Assembly (NCBI GenBank): GCA_003232185.1
Contig: QIMC01000373.1
Span: 1 to 36,969, forward strand
DNA length: 36,969 nt
Source: Flammeovirgaceae bacterium
GTDB lineage: Bacteria; Bacteroidota; Bacteroidia; Cytophagales; Cyclobacteriaceae
Direction of reading: 5' to 3'
Below, in pieces: positions 30,310 to 36,969 of this stretch (position 1 is the stretch's first letter; each line of letters opens with the position of its first letter). The translations under genes were made by a program, and so were the position numbers. The notes beneath the pieces were generated by a model. The model saw nothing but the letters and a program-made list of their open reading frames with translations. It had not been told where the DNA came from and ran no database searches.

Positions 30310-32163
30310 ATGGATAACCTGCAAAAAGGTCTACTTGTTCTATTAATTTGCCTTTCTGGTATATTGGCGACTCAAGCACAGGATGTACAAAAAATTGAGC
30401 TTGCAAACGCCTACTATAAACAAGGTGAAATAGAGAAAGCCCGGGTACTACTGGAGGATCTTTCCAAAAAACCAAAGAATATTCCTCAAATTCACTCCCG
30501 TTATTTACAGGTGTTAGCCCAATCAGGGGCATTCGATGAAGGTGAAAAATATCTAACACGACTTGTAAAACAGTATCCGGAAATAATACAATATCAACTA
30601 GATCTGGGTATACTGTACCGTAAGGCTGGAAATGATGCTTTAGCTATTCAATACATTAAACAAACTTTGCGTAGAATCAGACATCATAAATATCAAATTC
30701 TTTCAGCAAGTCAGTATTTGTACAATAAATATGAAGTAGAACTAGCATTATACGGTTATCAGATAAGTCGTGAACAGGAACGAGAACCTTTGATGTATGC
30801 CTTAGAAATGGCAGAGATATATCGTAGGCTTAACAGAAAAGAAGAGATGGTACTTGAATATCTGAATTTTGCAAGTAGTAATCCCAGTAACATCAACTAT
30901 GTAAAAAATGTATTACAAAACTTACTGACAGAGGAGGAAGACCTGGTTAATCTGGAAGACCTATTGTATCAAAAGATCCAAAAGCACCCAAATGTCAACT
31001 TATACTCTACCTTACTGATTTGGGTCAATTTGCAGCAAAAAAATTTCTATGGCGCATTTGTTCAAGCCAGGGCTTTAGATAAAAAGGAAAAAGGTGCCGG
31101 TCAAAGAGTGTTGGAAATTGGAAAGATAGCCTTGGAAAATAAGGACTATAAGAATGCCATCTACATATTCAAATTTTTAATAAAGCAATATCATCAGGGC
31201 ATCAACTATGAACTAGCCAAACGGTACCTGATTAATTCCAGAGAAGAGCTGGTAAAATCTACTTTTCCGGTTGACATAGCAGAAATTGGTCATTTGATTG
31301 AGGATTACCAGGGTATGATAGAAGAAATAGGCATAAATCAGCGCACTCTTGAGGCACTTAGAAGTCAGGCATTGTTGTACGCCTTTTATATGAATAGAAA
31401 AGATTCTGCTATTAATATTCTTGCTAGAATAATAAAAACTCCTGGCGTAGGTATAACCTTAAAATCTCAGGCTAAGCTTGATCTAGGAGATATTTACCTT
31501 TTAAACGGGGAGCCATGGGAATCGACATTACTATATTCTCAGGTTGAAAAACTACAAAAAGATCAATCACTTGGATACGAAGCGAAACTGCGAAACGCCA
31601 AGCTTTCTTACTACAAGGGTGATTTTGAATTAGCTCAGGGTCATTTAAATGTGTTGAAACTGGCTACTTCCCGGGAAATTGCTAATAATGCCATGGCCCT
31701 AAGTCTATTAATTCAAGACAATACGATATTGGATAGTACAGATCAAGCCATGCAGGCTTATGCTCAAGTTGAATTGGATTTATTCCAAAACAAGTATGAA
31801 CTGGCATTGAAGCAACTTGATATTTTGATAGAGCTATACCCTGGTCATAGCTTGACTGATGAGATTCTGTGGTTAAAGGCAAACATATTTCTTGAATTAG
31901 GGTCATTTCTAGAGGCAATAGACCATCTATCCCGAATAGTTCAGGGTTTTGAATATGATATTCTTAGTGACGACGCCTACTTTTTGATGGGTAGTATTTA
32001 TGAAGATCATCTCGAAGACAACAACCAGGCCATGCGGATTTATCAAGATTTTCTAATTCGTTTTCCAGGGAGTATATATAGTGCCGAAGCGCGTAAAAGA
32101 TACAGGGCTCTGAGAGGCGATTTCAAAGTAGTACCAAATGCCATAGATGGTACCGTCAATTAG
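30310..32163 (+). CDS. Tetratricopeptide repeat (TPR) protein, exported
   Basis: Signal peptide 'GLLVLLICLSGILATQAQ', TPR-like helices ('ANAYYKQGEIEKARVLLEDLSKK', 'ALKQLDILIELYPGHSLTDEILWLKANIFLELGSFLEAIDHLSRIV'). Confidence 0.88.
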   Translation: MDNLQKGLLVLLICLSGILATQAQDVQKIELANAYYKQGEIEKARVLLEDLSKKPKNIPQIHSRYLQVLAQSGAFDEGEKYLTRLVKQYPEIIQYQLDLGILYRKAGNDALAIQYIKQTLRRIRHHKYQILSASQYLYNKYEVELALYGYQISREQEREPLMYALEMAEIYRRLNRKEEMVLEYLNFASSNPSNINYVKNVLQNLLTEEEDLVNLEDLLYQKIQKHPNVNLYSTLLIWVNLQQKNFYGAFVQARALDKKEKGAGQRVLEIGKIALENKDYKNAIYIFKFLIKQYHQGINYELAKRYLINSREELVKSTFPVDIAEIGHLIEDYQGMIEEIGINQRTLEALRSQALLYAFYMNRKDSAINILARIIKTPGVGITLKSQAKLDLGDIYLLNGEPWESTLLYSQVEKLQKDQSLGYEAKLRNAKLSYYKGDFELAQGHLNVLKLATSREIANNAMALSLLIQDNTILDSTDQAMQAYAQVELDLFQNKYELALKQLDILIELYPGHSLTDEILWLKANIFLELGSFLEAIDHLSRIVQGFEYDILSDDAYFLMGSIYEDHLEDNNQAMRIYQDFLIRFPGSIYSAEARKRYRALRGDFKVVPNAIDGTVN

Positions 32164-32201
32164 AACAATTGACATGATCTGATCCCCTGACTATATAGAA
32201 G

Positions 32202-32210
32202 TTATCCACA
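32202..32210 (+). promoter_or_regulatory. Perfect DnaA box TTATCCACA in an intergenic region
   Basis: Exact consensus 9-mer between the TPR gene and the UDP-sugar dehydrogenase. Confidence 0.65.
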
Positions 32211-32299
32211 TCTACCGCCTAATGGGGGAATTAAGGGGATTTGCTTGCCTTATTTGTAATAAATCAATATTTTATTTAAATATTTCAATATATTTTTCA

Positions 32300-32307
32300 T
32301 ACTTTTG
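32300..32307 (+). promoter_or_regulatory. Bacteroidetes-type -7 element TAnnTTTG (TACTTTTG)
   Basis: Exact TAnnTTTG match 33 bp before the dehydrogenase start, in AT-rich sequence. Confidence 0.5.
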
Positions 32308-32339
32308 CATTCAGTCATTTTTTAGATAAACACATTTCA

Positions 32340-33743
32340 ATGTCAAGAGTAACGATTTTTGGTGCAGGCTATGTTGGTGTTCCAACCGGAGCACATTTTT
32401 CTAGGACGCACAAAGTGACCATATATGACCCGGATACAGAGAAGATCAACACCATACGGAAAGTAATTGAAAATCAATCCGATGAACTGCATATTCACGA
32501 AAAGGATCTGATCGAGTTACTAAGGGAGAATCATGAAAATATCTTTTTGACCGATAATATAGAAGAGGCTTTAAAAAATCCAGAGTTCATATTTATAGCA
32601 GTGGGTACTCCTCCAAATGAAAAAGGGAGGGCAAACTTAAAATATATATACTCGGCTGCTGAGCAAATTGCAGCAAATCTTTCCAACGATTGTATCATCT
32701 TGAACAAAAGCACTGTACCTCCGGGCACAGCATATTTGGTGGAGGATATTATTGCCAAAGGATTAAAAAACAAGGTAAATTTTGCCGTGGGATCTTGTCC
32801 GGAATTTTTAGCGGAAGGGACTGCAGTAGAAGATTTAAGGACACCTGATAGAATCGTTTATGGTTGTGATGACCGGGAGGCTTTAGATAAGATCACACAC
32901 TTTTTCACCTTTTTACAGAGTAGTGATTCACTGTGCCCAATGACCACATTAAGCTCAGAACTAACCAAATACGCAGCAAATGCCATGTTGGCAACCAAAG
33001 TATCTTTTATGAATTCACTGGCTATTTTGTGTGATACCATCGGAGCTAATGTGCGGGAGGTACAGGAAGGTATAGGCAAAGATCAACGGATAGGAAGTAA
33101 GTTTTTGAATGCAAGTATGGGTTATGGAGGTAGTTGCTTCCCAAAAGATACCCAGGCAATAGCGGAATATGCAATATTACAAGATTCACCTCTTTCCATC
33201 ATTGAGTCTACGATCAAGATAAATGATGCTACCACAGAGTATTTTTACAATAAAATTGTCGAAGATTTTAAGGATAATCTAAGTGGTATCAATTTTGTAA
33301 TTTGGGGAATTGGCTTCAAAGCCCGCACAGATGATCTTAGAGAAAGCAAACCAGTAGAAATTGCTAAAAAACTAATGGACAATGGTGCTCATGTTCATAT
33401 ATATGACACCGTTCCAGGGGCATTGGTAAATTTTGAAAGAGAAAACTCAAAGTATTCTGGAAGCTTCACATTGCATCACGATCAATATGAAATGTTCTCA
33501 AATGAGATTGACGGGCTTATTATTGGAAACGAGCATGAAAAATTCAGAAATCCAGATATAGATAAATTGACCACTATGAAGCACAAGTACATCTATGATG
33601 GTAAGAACATTCTGAACAATTATCTGATCCGGTATTTGACAAAACTGCAATTCCAATACAAAAGTGTAGGTAAGGATTCAGTGGTAAACGGCCGGGACAG
33701 GACAAAATTGGTTAGCTTCCTGCAAGATAAGTATATGGACTAA
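32340..33743 (+). CDS. UDP-glucose/GDP-mannose dehydrogenase family protein (nucleotide-sugar dehydrogenase)
   Basis: 'VTIFGAGYVGVPTGAHF', 'IFIAVGTPPNEKG', 'STVPPGTA', 'CPEFLAEGTAVEDL', 'KYAANAMLATKVSFMNSLAILCD', active-site 'GYGGSCFPKDTQA'. Confidence 0.95.
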   Translation: MSRVTIFGAGYVGVPTGAHFSRTHKVTIYDPDTEKINTIRKVIENQSDELHIHEKDLIELLRENHENIFLTDNIEEALKNPEFIFIAVGTPPNEKGRANLKYIYSAAEQIAANLSNDCIILNKSTVPPGTAYLVEDIIAKGLKNKVNFAVGSCPEFLAEGTAVEDLRTPDRIVYGCDDREALDKITHFFTFLQSSDSLCPMTTLSSELTKYAANAMLATKVSFMNSLAILCDTIGANVREVQEGIGKDQRIGSKFLNASMGYGGSCFPKDTQAIAEYAILQDSPLSIIESTIKINDATTEYFYNKIVEDFKDNLSGINFVIWGIGFKARTDDLRESKPVEIAKKLMDNGAHVHIYDTVPGALVNFERENSKYSGSFTLHHDQYEMFSNEIDGLIIGNEHEKFRNPDIDKLTTMKHKYIYDGKNILNNYLIRYLTKLQFQYKSVGKDSVVNGRDRTKLVSFLQDKYMD

Positions 33744-33889
33744 TACTCCCTGTTATTCACCAAGACATATAGCCAATGGCCATTGTTCAAGGCTATTTTG
33801 AGCTTCCAAACCCCGGTTCTTTGGTCTCTTATTAGGCATCCAGGCCCATCAGATTGTTCCAAGACCAGCTATTTCCCTTCAAAAGGCAT

Positions 33890-33898
33890 TGTGGATAA
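33890..33898 (-). promoter_or_regulatory. Perfect DnaA box (TGTGGATAA on +) in an intergenic region
   Basis: Exact reverse complement of TTATCCACA between the dehydrogenase and the surface-protein gene. Confidence 0.6.
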
Positions 33899-34093
33899 CT
33901 TATTGTTAACGAGTTCCACTGATTGCTAGCTGGTATCGATTTTGCGTTATTTTAATTGAAATCTTACACTGCTGGTTTCTGGCAGTTACTTCCCAAAGTA
34001 TATATAGTTATACCCTATAATTTTACCCTTGTTCAAATCCCGCATATTCGTCGGGAGTGACTTGCAGGTATTCATAAAATTATAGTACGTTCA

Positions 34094-36969
34094 ATGAAGT
34101 GGATCAATGATCGTAAATTATGGGCGCTAGCCCTAATAGCATCTACAGTAAGCTTTTCCTCCAATGGACAAAGCTTTACCGAAGTTGGCGCATTGCGAAA
34201 TGCACAAATTGGATCCGGATCAAAAGATGGTGGCCAAGCCTGGGCCGATTTCAATCAGGACGGATTCCTAGACCTGCTCGTAAACACCAACAATAATACA
34301 GGACGTTCTCGGCTGCTATATTGGAATAGTGGCACCAATCAGTATGACGATGTTACAGCAACTAATGCACCGGAGCTCTTGCTCAATACCTGTGAACGCT
34401 CAGCATTGGCAGGGGATTTCGATAACGATGGTGACATTGACTTCATGAGGAGTGCTGCAGGCCGGTTGGAGATATATGAAAACCTTGGTTCGGGCTCCGT
34501 TCCTGCTTATAGCTTTGTTATTAAGCAAGTATTCGTTCCAGCTACATTTACTATACCTGGTACCCAGACTGGAATGAACAATGAAGGTTTGGCCTGGATG
34601 GATTTCGATGGTGATGGAGATTTGGATGTGTATATGGAAGATCATCAATATGGCCAGGATATCTTAGAGAACGATGGAACTGGGTTTTTCACACATTATA
34701 CACCGGATAGTAACCCTCAGGGATTTCCTACTACCGGAACTTCGGGAGACTACTCAGTAACCGCTGACCTGGACAACAACGGGGATGTGGACATAGTAGC
34801 CCGCCGGCAAGGAACAACCGCAGCATTGAATCAAGTGGATATATTTATCAATAATAGCGATGGTACCTTTAGCCCAAATTCTACATTAAACCTGGATACC
34901 AGAAATAGCTTCAAAGGTGGGGTAGCTGTAGCAGATTTTGACAATGACGGTGATTTTGACTATTTCTGGACTAATAATGGAACTTCCCCTGCTAATGTTA
35001 CACATGTTATTGCCGAACAAACGGGATTGAACAGTGGAGTATTTGCCTTAGCTACCGTTACTATCACTCCGGCACCGTCCTGGACAGGTCAGCAAATTGA
35101 AGGGATAGCCATGGGAGATGTGAACAATGACGGAAAGGTAGATATCTTCCTGGCATCTGACGCTGCTCCCAACTACCTGTTAATAAATACTACTACTGGG
35201 GGCAATTTTAGCTTTATCCATCAAAATTCAGGAATTAACCTTGCAGGTGATGGTGAAGGTTGTGCATTTGGAGACTATGATAATGATGGTGATCTGGATC
35301 TATATGTTAACATCAGAAATGGGAATAACCAACTTTGGGAAAACGATCTGGGTGGGAATACGGACTATATAAAAGTTGAACCGTTGATTGATCTGGGTGG
35401 TGGTTTAACCCGTTCAGCAATTGGCGCCACCGTTGTGGTGGATCAACTGGGATGTACTGCTTTGCGTTTTATTCAGGAAGTTAGTGGGGGTGTAGGTCAT
35501 GGCTCACAAAATGATACCAGACTGCATTTCGGCTTGCCCGAAGGTCCAAATTTAAGATACAAGGTAACCGTAAGTTACGTGCGGCCAAATGGTGGGGCAC
35601 GGGTTGTTGTTGATAAGTACGTGATTCCTTCTGCACTTTCTGGACAAACCTTGCAAGTGTTGGATACCGATATTAGCGATCCTAATGCCAACCCGGTTGC
35701 TTCGGATGATAATTTCACTGTGGCCATGAACTCCACCAATAATGCATTGGATGTTCTTGCCAACGATACAGACCCTAATTCGGAAGATTTAACAATATCA
35801 CTATCAACTGGTGTTACACCCAATGGAGGAACCATATTTGTGAACGATAATGGAACCCCTGCTGATCCAACTGATGATTTTGTAGACTATACGCCGGCTA
35901 TTGGTTTTACTGGTGTGGATAACTTTGATTATGACATAACCAATCAATCAAGCTTTTGTTCATCCGCATCAGTCACCATAACTGTAAATACCCCTCCGAC
36001 AGGAGACGATAATACGGTATCAACACAAGAAGATGTAACCCATGTATTTACTGTTGCAGATTTTACAGTCAACTACAATGATGCCAACGGAGATCCGTTT
36101 ACTGGAATCCGTGTCACTGGTTTGGAGTCAGTGGGAAGTTTATTGTATAACGGTACGCCGGTAACCTTAAACCAGTTGATCAGTACTGCAGACATTGGCA
36201 GCGGGTTATTATCATTTGTGCCGGTGGCAGACCAAAACGGCAGCCCCTATGACAGTTTTGATTTTGAAGTAGGAGATGGGCTTAACTATAGTACCAGTAA
36301 TTACACCCTAACTGTCAATGTAACTTCAGTCAATGACCTTCCTTCAGGAGATAACAATACCGTATCAACTCCAGAAGACATCACTTATGTATTTGCCACA
36401 GCGGACTTTACTGTCAACTACAGCGATCCTGAGAGCGACCCATTCGCACAGATCCGGGTGACCAGTTTGGAGTCGGTGGGAAGTTTGGAGCTGAGCGGAG
36501 TGCCTGTAATTCTAAATCAGGTAATCAGTGCTGCAGACATTGGTATTGGGTTATTAACATTTGTACCAATTGCCAACCAGAGCAGCAGTCCTTACGATAG
36601 TTTTGATTTTGAAGTAGGGGATGGCAGTGATTTCAGTGCTGCTGACTATACGCTAACCATCAATGTTACCCCGGTCAATGATCCACCTACAGGAGATAAC
36701 AATACCGTATCAACCCCAGAAGACATCACTTATACATTTGAAGCTGCCGACTTTACGGTAGGCTATAGCGATCCCGAAGGAGATGCCTTTGCACAGATCA
36801 GAGTAACCAGTTTAGAGTCGGTGGGTAACCTGCTTTATATCGGCGCTCCGGTAACTCTAAATCAGGTAATCACCGCCAGTGACATAGGCAGTGGATTACT
36901 AACATTTGTACCGGTAGCTGGTCAGAGTGGCAGTCCTTATGATGGTTTTGACTTTGAGGTAGGGGATGG
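34094..36969 (+). CDS. Large secreted protein with FG-GAP/VCBS repeats, ASPIC/UnbV-like domain and tandem cadherin-like domains (3' end beyond window)
   Basis: ATG at 34094, signal-like 'LWALALIASTVSFSSNGQ', repeats 'ADFNQDGFLDLLV', 'GDFDNDGDIDF', 'MDFDGDGDLDVYM', 'GDYDNDGDLDLYV'; ASPIC-like 'IGATVVV...VSGGVGHGSQNDTRLHFGL'; then 115-aa repeats. Absent from the ORF track only because it has no stop in the window. Confidence 0.92.
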   Translation, partial: MKWINDRKLWALALIASTVSFSSNGQSFTEVGALRNAQIGSGSKDGGQAWADFNQDGFLDLLVNTNNNTGRSRLLYWNSGTNQYDDVTATNAPELLLNTCERSALAGDFDNDGDIDFMRSAAGRLEIYENLGSGSVPAYSFVIKQVFVPATFTIPGTQTGMNNEGLAWMDFDGDGDLDVYMEDHQYGQDILENDGTGFFTHYTPDSNPQGFPTTGTSGDYSVTADLDNNGDVDIVARRQGTTAALNQVDIFINNSDGTFSPNSTLNLDTRNSFKGGVAVADFDNDGDFDYFWTNNGTSPANVTHVIAEQTGLNSGVFALATVTITPAPSWTGQQIEGIAMGDVNNDGKVDIFLASDAAPNYLLINTTTGGNFSFIHQNSGINLAGDGEGCAFGDYDNDGDLDLYVNIRNGNNQLWENDLGGNTDYIKVEPLIDLGGGLTRSAIGATVVVDQLGCTALRFIQEVSGGVGHGSQNDTRLHFGLPEGPNLRYKVTVSYVRPNGGARVVVDKYVIPSALSGQTLQVLDTDISDPNANPVASDDNFTVAMNSTNNALDVLANDTDPNSEDLTISLSTGVTPNGGTIFVNDNGTPADPTDDFVDYTPAIGFTGVDNFDYDITNQSSFCSSASVTITVNTPPTGDDNTVSTQEDVTHVFTVADFTVNYNDANGDPFTGIRVTGLESVGSLLYNGTPVTLNQLISTADIGSGLLSFVPVADQNGSPYDSFDFEVGDGLNYSTSNYTLTVNVTSVNDLPSGDNNTVSTPEDITYVFATADFTVNYSDPESDPFAQIRVTSLESVGSLELSGVPVILNQVISAADIGIGLLTFVPIANQSSSPYDSFDFEVGDGSDFSAADYTLTINVTPVNDPPTGDNNTVSTPEDITYTFEAADFTVGYSDPEGDAFAQIRVTSLESVGNLLYIGAPVTLNQVITASDIGSGLLTFVPVAGQSGSPYDGFDFEVGD
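36002..36969 (+). repeat. 345-bp (115-aa) tandem coding repeat, 2 complete copies plus one truncated by the window edge
   Basis: Copies begin at 36002, 36347 and 36692 with 'GDDNTVSTQEDVTHVF', 'GDNNTVSTPEDITYVF', 'GDNNTVSTPEDITYTF'; each contains 'RVT(G/S)LESVG..L', 'LNQ(L/V)I', 'YDSFDFEVGDG' or a close variant. Confidence 0.95.

Noticed and set aside
35575-35835. 86-aa - strand ORF
   Set aside because: Antisense to the open FG-GAP/cadherin-like reading frame; composition reflects the opposite-strand repeat protein.
1-36969. Search for CRISPR arrays, tRNA/rRNA genes, transposases, phage or defence systems
   Set aside because: None recognised; the only clear long repeats are the 345-bp in-frame domain repeats at the right edge.

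Overview
Bacteroidetes-like chromosomal window, inferred from TAnnTTTG promoter motifs, a GldJ-type lipoprotein, DUF2911 and DUF4175 families, and many SPII lipoproteins. Most of it is ordinary housekeeping and conserved hypothetical genes: histidine kinase, YjbQ, sulfotransferase, prfA, tag, amidohydrolase, DinB, VOC, DUF2911, transglutaminase-like, cytochrome oxidase subunit III, mfd, gldJ, comF, DUF4175, RsbW-like ATPase, ybeY, mnmG, methyltransferase, Ig-like lipoprotein, TPR protein and UDP-sugar dehydrogenase. A large FG-GAP/ASPIC/cadherin-like surface protein runs off the right edge. The most interesting signal is non-coding. An AT-rich intergenic region at about 29.94-30.31 kb carries a cluster of DnaA-box-like 9-mers, a 14-bp direct repeat and AT-rich triplets. 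Hand-counted rows show a G/C strand-composition switch there (C>G left, G>C right) although genes on both sides are on the + strand. Two tandem parS-like palindromes sit 4.4 kb away in the ybeY-mnmG gap. Together these suggest the window spans the chromosomal replication origin (oriC) without dnaA next to it. I found no RNA genes, CRISPR arrays or transposases.
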